This document shows positions 25,173-33,573 of a stretch of DNA of 64,000 nt, piece by piece; positions within the stretch are counted from its first letter, which is position 1, and every line of letters begins with the position of its first letter. Made by a program: the position numbers and the translations under genes. This DNA comes from Agrobacterium sp. AGB01 (GTDB taxonomy: Bacteria > Pseudomonadota > Alphaproteobacteria > Rhizobiales > Rhizobiaceae), in NCBI RefSeq assembly GCF_014851585.1, contig NZ_JACVAB010000008.1:124001-188000 (forward strand). Direction: 5' to 3'. The notes below the pieces were generated by a model. That model worked only from the letters and a program-made list of their open reading frames with translations, had not been told where the DNA came from and searched no databases.

Positions 25173-25370
25173 GTGCGCCCTGAAAAAAATATCGACGTTG
25201 CCGACTATATCCTGTCCTGCCACGACGGTGATCCCAAGGCGGCCATCGAAGCGATGATCGAGGAGATCGAACATCTGCAGCACCAGTTGAACATTGCCGT
25301 GGCGGCCATGGGGCATGGCTATACACGCGGCTGGAAACCGGAGGCGTCACGCGGACCGGAACAGGCTTAA
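25173..25370 (+). CDS. Small acidic helical protein, 65 aa, predicted SOS-induced
   Basis: The GTG at 25173 is preceded by ggagaa; it yields MRPEKNIDVADYILS and so on. A TTG at 25146 would add nine residues without a ribosome-binding site. The protein is acidic, with a heptad-like helix (AAIEAMIEEIEHLQHQL, residues about 23-39) and a polar tail (GHGYTRGWKPEAS). There is no membrane helix, unlike known SOS division inhibitors of Caulobacter (SidA, DidA). I do not recognise it. The LexA-covered promoter upstream is the main clue to its role: DNA-damage-regulated expression. Confidence 0.6.
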   Translation: MRPEKNIDVADYILSCHDGDPKAAIEAMIEEIEHLQHQLNIAVAAMGHGYTRGWKPEASRGPEQA

Positions 25371-25586
25371 AACCCCTGCCCGGCCGTTTATAAACCCCGT
25401 TGGAGGACGGGATTGGTTGCGATTGCAGCCACGGATGATCGACATTTTTCGCCAATAGCGCGATTTGCATAGCGTTTTACTTAATCGTTTAACGTGTAGG
25501 CCTGTTCGCAGTGCTACATATTAGGCGAAGGAATCGCATAGGGGCGGTGCACATGGCACGTGCCTGACAATTGGGGGCTGGATCGG

Positions 25587-27296
25587 GTGTTTCTGCGTTT
25601 AATGCTGTGGGCGGTTGTCGCCTGTCTTTGCTGGTCGAGTAGCGCCCGGGCCGAGATTACCTATAAGGTTCTCAAGTATCCCGAATTGAATTATCTGTTG
25701 GTCAGTGGCGCATTTGCGCCGTCTGATAATCCCGACCAGCTTGCGCTTGAGGTCGCCGCCAGCGGTGTAAATGCCGTCATTTTTAATAGTGGGGGTGGCG
25801 CTGTTGACAAGGCGATCGAGTTTGGAAGAACAATTCGGTCCCTTGGCCTTGCCACAGTTCATCTCGACACAATTGACTGCGTGGCTGCTTGCGTGTTCGC
25901 TTTCATGGGGGGGGTCGAACGTCACGCGGACGATGGCTCTCTTGCAATACACGGCGGCGAGTTGTTGGCTGCGACGAGCAGTCGGAACAAAAGGATTAAT
26001 TTGCGGCTTGAGCAGGTCGAAACCTACGTCGCTGAAATGGGCATTGATCCAGCGCTCGTGGCGGTCATGGCCTCTACTACAGGTGCACCACGTGGTCTGA
26101 CTAAAAGCGAGATGGAAAAATATCGGGTTATCACTCCGATTACTGAGAACAAATACGTGGTTCAAACAGCGCCCGAAACCACGTCCAAAAATGCGGAAGC
26201 GCCAGGTTCCACCGTTGCACCAAATATAAGGGCTCGTTCAGGAACGCCTGAAAGATGGGCATACGATACTCTTTTGATCTACGTCGATGTATTGCGCGAA
26301 GGAAGCGATGAAGCGCTGTCTTTCCTGATAGATACATATGCAGACAAGATCAAAACCAGCGATGGCATGCTGTCAAAATCGGATTTGGTGAAAAAGAAAT
26401 ACCTATCTTTCAAGCAATGGCCAATACGGTTTTACAGTTCAAACGTTCGTAACAAGGCAGTTGTCTGCACTGTGACGTGTCTCGCCAGAGCAGAGTTCCT
26501 GTGGCATTTGCAAAATGCTGAGACAGATCAGGTTCTCTCAGGATTCACCACGATTATTTTAACTTTGGACCCGAAAACAGGTAAAATCGTCGAAGAGTCT
26601 TTCAGACATCGTTATGAGCGCGAGGAAAAATACAATCCAAGTACTCTTATAGAGACTTGGGACATTGATAGCCAGGTCTGTGCAATTACCTACGCCGATC
26701 AGAAGGAAATACTGCGATTTTGCGAGGAAAAGCAGCAGATCGAAAGATTTTTCGCCAAAACTGGCTGGTGTTACGGCACCCCGGGAAAGGCGCGCAACAA
26801 GCTGTGGCATGAGTGTGGTGCAGACGGCGGCAACGGTGAAATCAAGATTCCAGATTCAAATGATTATCCGGCTGCCCCATACAAGGGAAAGAGCGTGCTT
26901 CCTGATTTCAAGGGGCGAGATCGCAACATTCTATCGGCGGAAGCGGTTGTTCGCGAGGCGATGCGTAAAGGCCCAAATTTCGGTGGGCACTACACGATCG
27001 TGGATCTTGAATGCCCTGACGTGTGGTGCTCTGCTTTCGCCGTTGACCACAAGACGGGTAAACCGACTTTCCTACCCGGTGCAAAAAATCAAAAACGTTT
27101 GCGTGTGGCGTCTGCTCCCACCACACGACTTGTGAGCATGCAGTCGCTGTACACTGATGGTGATAGATGCATAATTGATTTTTTTGAACTCGGTGAGGAT
27201 CAAAAAAACAAGCCCGGTTGGACCCCTATTGTCAGCTTCGATGTCGGGGGTTCAGTGGCCTGTAAACGTCCAATTATAGAAAATCTGACGCAATGA
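25587..27296 (+). CDS. COG3904-type ClpP/crotonase-fold secreted protein, catalytic Ser replaced by Ala
   Basis: The GTG at 25587 aligns with the start of the tandem paralogue (MFLRLMLWAVVACLCWSS against MFVRFMLWAFFACFCWSS). A signal peptide is cut after ARA. Residues about 24-165 form a ClpP-like domain with an NSGGG oxyanion loop (67-71) and His122. The usual CxSAC nucleophile motif reads C98-V-A-A-C102, so Ala100 stands where Ser is expected. A middle region (about 200-350) and a C-terminal domain (PNFGGHYTIVDLECPDVWCSAF) follow. It is probably periplasmic and probably an inactive protease homologue. 569 aa. Confidence 0.75.
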   Translation: MFLRLMLWAVVACLCWSSSARAEITYKVLKYPELNYLLVSGAFAPSDNPDQLALEVAASGVNAVIFNSGGGAVDKAIEFGRTIRSLGLATVHLDTIDCVAACVFAFMGGVERHADDGSLAIHGGELLAATSSRNKRINLRLEQVETYVAEMGIDPALVAVMASTTGAPRGLTKSEMEKYRVITPITENKYVVQTAPETTSKNAEAPGSTVAPNIRARSGTPERWAYDTLLIYVDVLREGSDEALSFLIDTYADKIKTSDGMLSKSDLVKKKYLSFKQWPIRFYSSNVRNKAVVCTVTCLARAEFLWHLQNAETDQVLSGFTTIILTLDPKTGKIVEESFRHRYEREEKYNPSTLIETWDIDSQVCAITYADQKEILRFCEEKQQIERFFAKTGWCYGTPGKARNKLWHECGADGGNGEIKIPDSNDYPAAPYKGKSVLPDFKGRDRNILSAEAVVREAMRKGPNFGGHYTIVDLECPDVWCSAFAVDHKTGKPTFLPGAKNQKRLRVASAPTTRLVSMQSLYTDGDRCIIDFFELGEDQKNKPGWTPIVSFDVGGSVACKRPIIENLTQ

Positions 27297-27414
27297 CATG
27301 GACCCGCGACCTCTCGCTTTGGGTCGCGGTTCTCGTAAATTTCAGTCGTGGTGACGACGTCATTCGCACAATGTCGAATGAGAGAAATTACTGGGTAATT
27401 GGGGGCTTGGTCTG

Positions 27415-29259
27415 GTGTTTGTGCGTTTCATGCTTTGGGCATTTTTTGCCTGTTTTTGCTGGTCGAGTAACGCCCGGGCCGAGATTACCTATGAACTGGT
27501 GACGACAGACGGCTTTTCACCTTACCTGCTGATCAGTGGTGAATTTGACGAAGAATATGATGTCGAGCAATTGAAGCTTGATTTCGCCGGATACGGCGTA
27601 AAAATTGTCTCCTTCAACAGCGATGGCGGCGATCTCGTGGAGGCGATGAAATTTGGCAGAGCCATCCGCGATCTTGGCCTCAACACCATTCAGGGCGTCG
27701 ACAATAGCTGCGCTTCTGCCTGTGTTTACGCCTTCATGGGCGGCATTGAGCGAGATGCCGCCGAGGGTTCGCTTGGTGTGCACCGGGGGATTTATTCGAC
27801 GGATGAAGACGATGCAGATGTCGATACTGCAATTGAATATATGCAGGAAACAACGGGTGAACTGATCGGCTACCTCGATGATATGGGTGCCAATCCCGCA
27901 TTGTTGCGGATTTCGTTATCCGTCTCACATGATGACGTCCGCTATCTAACGACCAGCGAAATGGAAAAATATCGGATAACAACTCCACTCCTGTCCGTGC
28001 GCGAGGTGATCGACCGGCCGCCGGTGGCATCCACGCCGCTTTTGAAGGCGCAAGAGGAAAAAGCCCGTCGTTTTATGATGAGTTACATCGAAAATCTGGG
28101 ACGCAACGACAGACCAGGCATGGCGTTCTGGAACAGGGCCTATGCCGGTGTTGTGGACAAGGGCGATATCGAGGCTGACGGAAAGACACTCAAGGCGGAT
28201 GTGCTGAAAAAGAGACGGCAACTGTCTGCCGAGTGGCCAGTGCGGGCCTACACGCTGAATGAAGGCATATATCACATCATCTGCGAGGACATCTGCGTTC
28301 TGGAGTTTTCTGCGGATTGGTTCCAGAAAAATGCTGCCGGTACCAGCTTCCTTTCCGGGGTGACGATGTACAGCGTGTCCTGGAACCCAAGAACAGAAAA
28401 AATCACCGGCGAAATGGACGCGCCCCTGTTTGCCGAGCCGGACAGGAGCAGACCGGTTTCGATGCTGAGCCGTTGGGAAAGAATGGCTCTGGATTGCCGT
28501 AAGGGCGACAGACAAATGCGGGAGACGAAGTACGACTGTGACCATCACGTCGCGCTGGAGAAGACGCTGAAGTCCAATGGCTGGTGTTACAGGGCAAAGG
28601 GTCAGACCATTTCCCAGTCGCAGTGGTACGCATGCGAGATGCCATCCGTTGAAAAGAAATCTGTCACCTTCAAAGCGTGGCACAAGGAAAAGCCGGCGCC
28701 AAAGCAACAGGATGTGGTATCCGTGCCCAAACCCAGGCCGCTTGCCCCGCCACAGGATTTTCTCGAGGTGACCGGCACCAAGGTTGCAGTACACGACATC
28801 AAATTTGACGTTCCTGACAGGGCCGACTTTCCCGCAGTGCGCTATACCGGGCAAACCCTAAAGCCGGATTTTCGCAATCGTCTCGCCGACGATGCGGTCG
28901 CCCAAGCGGCAGTCCGTACGGCGATGTTAAGGCGCCCGAATTTTGCCGGTCAATATTCGCTCGTTGACATCAAGTGTTCGAAAAACTGCTCACCATTTAT
29001 CGTTGCCGATCACAAATCAGGTGTTTTGATCGACCTTCCGGGCGGCAACAAACAGGGTGATGTGAGGGTTGATTACCGCCGCGACAGCCGACTTTTCGCC
29101 GTGCAGTCCGTCGATCTCCAATCCAAGAACTGCGTTTTGCGATATTTTACAATTGATGAAGACGCTAATGGCAAGTCCAAATGGACTTCGGTCAAGGACA
29201 TCACAATCGGCAAACCGGAGCTGTGCAAACGCTCGATCGAGAAAAACCTGTCGGAATGA
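27415..29259 (+). CDS. COG3904-type ClpP-fold secreted protein with intact CASAC motif
   Basis: This 614-aa tandem paralogue of the preceding gene shares signal peptide, N-terminal ClpP-like domain, middle region and C-terminal domain (PNFAGQYSLVDIKCSKNC). Here the oxyanion loop is NSDGG (68-72), the nucleophile motif is C99-A-S-A-C103 with Ser101, and a GVHRG His follows. It is therefore predicted to be a working periplasmic serine protease of the ClpP/crotonase fold. It has a longer linker (about 410-450) with Pro/Lys-rich sequence. The 118-bp gap repeats the leader of the first copy, consistent with a tandem duplication. Confidence 0.75.
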   Translation: MFVRFMLWAFFACFCWSSNARAEITYELVTTDGFSPYLLISGEFDEEYDVEQLKLDFAGYGVKIVSFNSDGGDLVEAMKFGRAIRDLGLNTIQGVDNSCASACVYAFMGGIERDAAEGSLGVHRGIYSTDEDDADVDTAIEYMQETTGELIGYLDDMGANPALLRISLSVSHDDVRYLTTSEMEKYRITTPLLSVREVIDRPPVASTPLLKAQEEKARRFMMSYIENLGRNDRPGMAFWNRAYAGVVDKGDIEADGKTLKADVLKKRRQLSAEWPVRAYTLNEGIYHIICEDICVLEFSADWFQKNAAGTSFLSGVTMYSVSWNPRTEKITGEMDAPLFAEPDRSRPVSMLSRWERMALDCRKGDRQMRETKYDCDHHVALEKTLKSNGWCYRAKGQTISQSQWYACEMPSVEKKSVTFKAWHKEKPAPKQQDVVSVPKPRPLAPPQDFLEVTGTKVAVHDIKFDVPDRADFPAVRYTGQTLKPDFRNRLADDAVAQAAVRTAMLRRPNFAGQYSLVDIKCSKNCSPFIVADHKSGVLIDLPGGNKQGDVRVDYRRDSRLFAVQSVDLQSKNCVLRYFTIDEDANGKSKWTSVKDITIGKPELCKRSIEKNLSE

Positions 29260-29647
29260 AAACCCTTCGGCGCGGCTTGGCATTGATGCCGTGGTGATTG
29301 CCGGTCAGGGCAAGGTTTTCAGGTAGTCCTCAAAACGTTTGCCCTTTTCTGGACGGAAGCGGTCTCCAGTGCGTGTCGCGGTGTCGATACGGTCGACGCG
29401 CTCGATGATGAGGTGTTTGTCGATCTGGCTTTTGCCGATAGCCATGGCCGGGCGGATGCCATTTGTGCCGGCTGGTTGGGACAGGCAGACTGTGACGCCT
29501 TTCTGGCGCTGATCGAACCCATCATGGAGTTTGGCACGGTACTCTGAGGAATAACCGGCGCTGGGAGTGATCCGCCCTCGCCTGCATATCGCAAAGACAA
29601 AACCGCCTTGATGTCTCAGGGCGGCTTTGGTTTTCAGGAGATCGCTA
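29260..29647. other. 388-bp gap, possible short or decayed ORFs
   Basis: Both strands show coding-like composition between about 29290 and 29560. The minus strand can encode a 46-aa peptide beginning MAIGKSQIDKHLII and ending at 29305. The plus strand has an open frame ending at 29548 but with no start codon. Neither is supported well enough to call. A minus-strand terminator lies at 29593-29624. Confidence 0.4.
29593..29624 (-). terminator. Terminator of the YciF-like gene
   Basis: On the minus strand a CCGCC/GGCGG stem with a 12-nt loop is followed by TTTTGTCTTT. It lies 24 bp beyond the stop at 29648. Confidence 0.65.
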
Positions 29648-30118
29648 TCACTTGTTGATGGCAGTGACGGCAAGATTGGTCATCTTGCTGTTGGCAGCTT
29701 TTTCCTGATCGAGGATTTCGCTCAGCAGCACATGTGCTTCTTCATTGCCCAGCACCTTTGCCCATTCACGCAGGGAACCGTAACGAGCAATCTCGTAATG
29801 TTCGACCGCCTGACAGGCCGCGAGCAGACCGGCATCCAGCGCCACGCCTTTGGCTTCTTCCATGATGCCTTCGGCTTCCTTGATCAGGCCATCGGTCGCA
29901 TCGCATTTGACGCCTTCGGGTTTGACGTTGATGGTCTTGAACACCTTGTCGAGGGTCTTGATCTGGCCCTTGGTTTCTTCCAAGTGGTGGTCAACCGCCT
30001 TTTTGAACTCGGCGCTTTTGACCGCCTTCGACACTTTGGGCAGTGCTTTCGCAATCGCGTTTTCCGCGTAGTAGACGTCTTTCAGGGTATGCTCGAACAG
30101 TTCTGCCAGTGTTTGCAT
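29648..30118 (-). CDS. YciF/YciE-like ferritin-fold stress protein (DUF892)
   Basis: This 156-aa protein is a four-helix bundle of the DUF892 ferritin-like family: LAELFEHTLKDVYYAENAI at the N terminus and a VEHYEIARYGSLREWAKVLG helix, with the Glu/His residues that bind a di-iron site in relatives. The family is induced by osmotic and general stress. A perfect EcfG promoter lies about 60 bp upstream, and a terminator follows the gene, so it is a single-gene stress unit. Confidence 0.9.
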   Translation of the reverse strand: MQTLAELFEHTLKDVYYAENAIAKALPKVSKAVKSAEFKKAVDHHLEETKGQIKTLDKVFKTINVKPEGVKCDATDGLIKEAEGIMEEAKGVALDAGLLAACQAVEHYEIARYGSLREWAKVLGNEEAHVLLSEILDQEKAANSKMTNLAVTAINK

Positions 30119-30176
30119 GACTTCCTCCGTTGGGTGATGGGGTATCGGTCTGAATGTGCCGATTTGGAGGCTGGAA

Positions 30177-30201
30177 AACGTGTCGGCGCCCTATTCGTTC
30201 C
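30177..30201 (-). promoter_or_regulatory. EcfG-type general stress promoter for the YciF-like gene
   Basis: The minus strand reads GGAAC (30201-30197), 16 bases, CGTT (30180-30177), a perfect match to the EcfG consensus, 59 bp before the start codon. Confidence 0.8.
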
Positions 30202-30393
30202 AGAACCGGATGACGTGATTTGGTTGTGTACGCTGGGTTACACCGCGCCGTGACGTAAGGTTACGTAACGCAAGGAGGCAGTGTGAGATACCTAGAAAGC
30301 GGTGTTTTGACTTAAACAACCGTTCACCACCCTGTTTGACGGAATATTTGGGTCCGCTGTGTAAGGTGACGTCAAAACAGGGAAAATAAAAAA

Positions 30394-30603
30394 ATGAAAC
30401 AACTTGCTGTCACATCGAAAATCATCAAGTCGGTCTATTTCAGCCCTGAAGACGGGCAGCTCCGTATCTGCTTCAAGAACGGAGAAGAGCGCAATTTCCG
30501 TGATGTACCGGAAGCTGAAGCCACTGCCATGTGCGCAGCACCGTCTCCCGGCCAGCATTACATCAGCAAAATCAGAACACACTATCCGCGGATCGCGGCC
30601 TGA
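30394..30603 (+). CDS. KTSC domain-containing protein
   Basis: This 69-aa protein is a single KTSC domain: IIKSVYFSPEDGQLRICFKNG, then RNFRDVPEAEATAMCAAPS and GQHYISKIRTHYPRI, matching the order of conserved residues (VP, APS.G.y....I...Y). The KTSC domain was named for its fusion to lysyl-tRNA synthetases and is thought to bind nucleic acid or protein; function is unknown. The ATG is preceded by cagggaaaat. It is followed by a strong hairpin terminator and stands alone. Confidence 0.8.
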   Translation: MKQLAVTSKIIKSVYFSPEDGQLRICFKNGEERNFRDVPEAEATAMCAAPSPGQHYISKIRTHYPRIAA

Positions 30604-30628
30604 TCATCTCGGGCAATCGCTGAAACGC

Positions 30629-30668
30629 AAAAGGCACGCTCAGGTGTGAACCAGTAAACGTGCCTTTT
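30629..30668. terminator. Bidirectional terminator
   Basis: AAAAGGCACG pairs with CGTGCCTTTT across 20 nt, giving A and T tracts on both sides. It separates the convergent KTSC gene and the gene at 30710. Confidence 0.75.
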
Positions 30669-30709
30669 GAAATCATTTGGCGGAACCCGCCTCTCCTCAC
30701 CGCCTGGTG

Positions 30710-30973
30710 TTAGCGGATGCGGATGTTGATGGGCGCGCGGCCATAACGCGCCGAAATATGCAGGTGTATATTGGCTTCTGGCTGGTTGTTGCGCCATGCG
30801 CGTGCACCGTGGCACAGAAGCAGATTGACCAGATCCTTGGTCTTGGCTTTTGATCTATTCAGGCCAACGTCAGCAATACGCATTGCCACCTCATGCAGAG
30901 GGTGCAAAACCGAGTTACCTCTTTGTACGGGTGCGGTTGTCATTGCTTCAGAGTAGTTTTCGTTGCTTGCCAT
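30710..30973 (-). CDS. Hypothetical protein, 87 aa
   Basis: This small basic protein has a conserved-looking core (LHEVAMRIADVGLNRSKAKTKDLVNLLLCHGARAWRNN in pattern) and a C-terminal IRIR. It has no signal peptide or membrane helix. I do not recognise it. It has a plausible ribosome-binding site (cgagg) before ATG 30973 and shares the terminator at 30629-30668 with the KTSC gene. It may be another stress-type orphan. Confidence 0.55.
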   Translation of the reverse strand: MASNENYSEAMTTAPVQRGNSVLHPLHEVAMRIADVGLNRSKAKTKDLVNLLLCHGARAWRNNQPEANIHLHISARYGRAPINIRIR

Positions 30974-31050
30974 TTTTGAACCTCGTTACGCAGAACAAGT
31001 CGAGGAAGGCACTGGCATGTCGAGAACAACGTCATGCCAGCAGTTGATAA

Positions 31051-32427
31051 TCATTGAAGGGAAGCCCAGCAGCTGATGCCCTTCTTTTTCAATGCATTGC
31101 AGGCATTGACTGCTTTGTTCTGGTCAGTGAACCCGCCGAAGCGTGCACGGTAGACCTGAGCACCATCCTTGCTGAAAGCGACGGTGAAGGGGGTTGCGGC
31201 GTTAAGAACGTTGCCACCCTTGTCCTGTGCGTTCTGCAACAGGGCCATGGCGGAATTCTTGTCCGGAGAAGCACCGATCTGGATAACCCAACCGGAAGCC
31301 TGGCGGGTGGAAGACGTGGTAACTTCATCAATATCAACAGCAGCAGCCTGACGGCTCTGGGCAATAGCAGCCGGCGGAACCATTGGTGCCGGTACTGGTG
31401 CCTGAGGGCGGGTTGCAGCTTCCATGGCCTGTACGGCGGCACGGGACGATGTTGGTGCAAAGGCACTGGCAACTTCGTTTTCGTAACGGGCCTGTGGCAG
31501 CGGGCCGGCATTTGGCAGATCCATACGCGACGCGGCGGATGCAGCCGAAGCGGATGCTACAGCGGTGTTACCAACATCAGCAGATGGTGTGTTGGCAATG
31601 AGGTTGCTGTTGGCGCCACGCGATGCCTTTGGCAGGTAGGTCGCGACCAGCTTGCGCATCTGTGCATCACGGCTTGCACCCGATGTACCGCCGATAACAA
31701 CACCAACGATCGAACGACCATCAATCTGTACCGAGGTTACGAGGTTGAAGCCAGCTGCACGGATGTAACCGGTCTTGATGCCATCAACGCCGGCAACGTT
31801 GCCAAGCAGGCGGTTGTGGTTACCGATTGTCTGCTTGCCGAACTGGAACGAACGCGTTGAAAAGTAATGGTAATATTGTGGGTAATGCTGACGAAGCGCA
31901 ATGCCAAGGCGGGCCTGGTCACGGGCTGTCGTCATCTGTGCTGTGTTTGGCAGACCGTGGGCGTTGCGGTATGTTGTGCGGGTCATGCCAAGGGCGCGTG
32001 CCTTGTTGGTCATCATGCGGGCAAAACGATCTTCCGAACCGCCAATGAACTCACCGAGAGCCGTTGCCATGTCGTTTGCAGAACGTGTTACCAGTGCCTT
32101 GATGGCCTGTTCGACGGTGACGGTGCCACCGGCACGAACGCCAAGTTTGGATGGGGGTTCCTTGGATGCATTGGCCGAAACCGGCACTTTGCTATCGAGA
32201 GAGATGCGACCTGCACTCAACGCTTCAAACGTCAGGTACAACGTCATCATCTTTGTCAGCGATGCGGGATAACGCAAGCCATCCGGATCATCGCTATATA
32301 AAACCTTGCCGGTTTTGGCATCAATGACGATGCCAGCATATTTGGGATTTGCAGACGCCTGTTGCACAGAGCACGAGGTCGCAAAGACCGAGGCCAGCAC
32401 AAACATGAAAACCTTAAGGAAAGACAT
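31051..32427 (-). CDS. D-alanyl-D-alanine carboxypeptidase (penicillin-binding protein) with SPOR domain
   Basis: This 458-aa protein has a signal peptide (cleavage near ASA/N). The serine-peptidase S11 domain has S56-L-T-K59, S116-A-N118 and K218-T-G220. A low-complexity Ala/Pro linker (about 265-375) follows, and a C-terminal SPOR domain (about 378-458) that binds denuded peptidoglycan at division sites. It trims the terminal D-Ala of peptidoglycan pentapeptides in the periplasm. The start at 32427 fits the signal peptide; the frame is open to 32553. The SPOR fusion is typical of alphaproteobacterial DacC/DacF-like proteins. Confidence 0.9.
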   Translation of the reverse strand: MSFLKVFMFVLASVFATSCSVQQASANPKYAGIVIDAKTGKVLYSDDPDGLRYPASLTKMMTLYLTFEALSAGRISLDSKVPVSANASKEPPSKLGVRAGGTVTVEQAIKALVTRSANDMATALGEFIGGSEDRFARMMTNKARALGMTRTTYRNAHGLPNTAQMTTARDQARLGIALRQHYPQYYHYFSTRSFQFGKQTIGNHNRLLGNVAGVDGIKTGYIRAAGFNLVTSVQIDGRSIVGVVIGGTSGASRDAQMRKLVATYLPKASRGANSNLIANTPSADVGNTAVASASAASAASRMDLPNAGPLPQARYENEVASAFAPTSSRAAVQAMEAATRPQAPVPAPMVPPAAIAQSRQAAAVDIDEVTTSSTRQASGWVIQIGASPDKNSAMALLQNAQDKGGNVLNAATPFTVAFSKDGAQVYRARFGGFTDQNKAVNACNALKKKGISCWASLQ

Positions 32428-32621
32428 CGAGGAGCCTTTTTCGGACAATACTCTAACCGTTTTTGGCACAGCTAAACTCACTATTTGCATCTTGATGTTC
32501 CGCCCGGACACATCCCCCGCCCGACCGTTCAATTTTTGTGACTTTAGTGCCACTGCGTTACCAACTGGTTTATGAAACGTATCTTTGACCGGTAAAATGA
32601 AGCTAAAATTCGCCGAAACCG

Positions 32622-33347
32622 TTAATTCGATTCAGGTTTTTCGCTTTGAATGCGCTGCTGCAGATAGTTAACGATGCCGTCGTCCAGTGCCTGCCATTGG
32701 TTAAGAAGACTGACCGGAAAACGGTAGAGTACGGTGAGGTCCTGGCCTAACCGCACGTCGCGCTGGCAGTCACCACTGGTGGACGGACGCTGCGGCGTTG
32801 GCATCAGGCAACGCACGACATAATCCGGCAAACCGTCACGTTTTGCGGTCAAAAGCACCTCGTCGCCATAACCGGCGTCCGGTTTGAAGCGGTAAAGTTT
32901 CAGCCCGAACTTAATGTCCTGCGGCTCACCCTGCACCAGATGCGAATAGATGGCCTCAAACCGGCCGGACATATCGCGTGACATGGTGCTTTGCGACAGT
33001 TGCAGGAAAATAACCCTGTTGCTGTCGGCTTTCGCATCAAACAGGTCCTGGTTTTCTTGCGCGTAACCGGCCAATTGCGGCCAGGTCAGGTACATATCGA
33101 CCCGTTCGGTCTTGCCAGATTTACGCTGGGTGTCGAATCGAATCGTATTGGCGGCCAGTCTCAAGCTGTCCTGACCGATGGAAATCTCAAAATTGTCTGT
33201 TGATGTGGTGTGGCCCACCGCCTTGGCACTTTGCCCGTACCAGCCAACCGCCAGATTGGCGACAGTGGCGGCACCGGCCAGCACGGCAAGAAAGATGACG
33301 GACTTCACGAGAAACAGTCCTGAAACCAGCTTCTGTTTTTCCGGCAT
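32622..33347 (-). CDS. Conserved hypothetical membrane-anchored protein, 241 aa
   Basis: There is one N-terminal membrane helix (about 14-36), then a large periplasmic-type domain (DNFEISIGQDSLRLAANTIRF and so on) of beta character with one Cys pair (RCLMP and GDCQRD). It is typical of proteins conserved next to gyrA in Rhizobiales, but I cannot name a function. The start ATG 33347 follows ggggaga. It lies 226 bp from gyrA, separated by a strong terminator, so it has its own promoter. Confidence 0.65.
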   Translation of the reverse strand: MPEKQKLVSGLFLVKSVIFLAVLAGAATVANLAVGWYGQSAKAVGHTTSTDNFEISIGQDSLRLAANTIRFDTQRKSGKTERVDMYLTWPQLAGYAQENQDLFDAKADSNRVIFLQLSQSTMSRDMSGRFEAIYSHLVQGEPQDIKFGLKLYRFKPDAGYGDEVLLTAKRDGLPDYVVRCLMPTPQRPSTSGDCQRDVRLGQDLTVLYRFPVSLLNQWQALDDGIVNYLQQRIQSEKPESN

Positions 33348-33508
33348 CCAATCTCCCCTCGCCCTTCGCTGCCTGTCTTACCGTGATGTCTGTGGCCATT
33401 TTGAGGGGCGCCAGACTTAAAATCTGCTGCACCTCGGTTTTCCCCAAAACAGGCAGCGATGTCTTGCGGCCATGTCTCGCGGCGAAGTCTCGCGGCTACG
33501 CCTGATAC

Positions 33509-33550
33509 AAAAACACCCCGTCTATCCTGGGGGATAAACGGGGTGTTTGT
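33509..33550 (-). terminator. Terminator of gyrA
   Basis: AAACACCCCGT pairs with ACGGGGTGTTT around a short loop containing cctggggg; on the minus strand it is followed by TTTTTG. It lies 24 bp beyond the gyrA stop. Confidence 0.85.
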
Positions 33551-33573
33551 TTAGCAAAACATGGGTTCAGACC

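Noticed and set aside
27946-28854. 302-aa open frame opposite the second COG3904 gene
   Set aside because: Antisense shadow; the sense protein has a signal peptide and conserved motifs.
29286-29548. Plus-strand open frame ending FLALIEPIMEFGTVL
   Set aside because: No start codon and no recognisable domain; coding-like composition on both strands cannot be resolved, so it is recorded only as part of the intergenic note.
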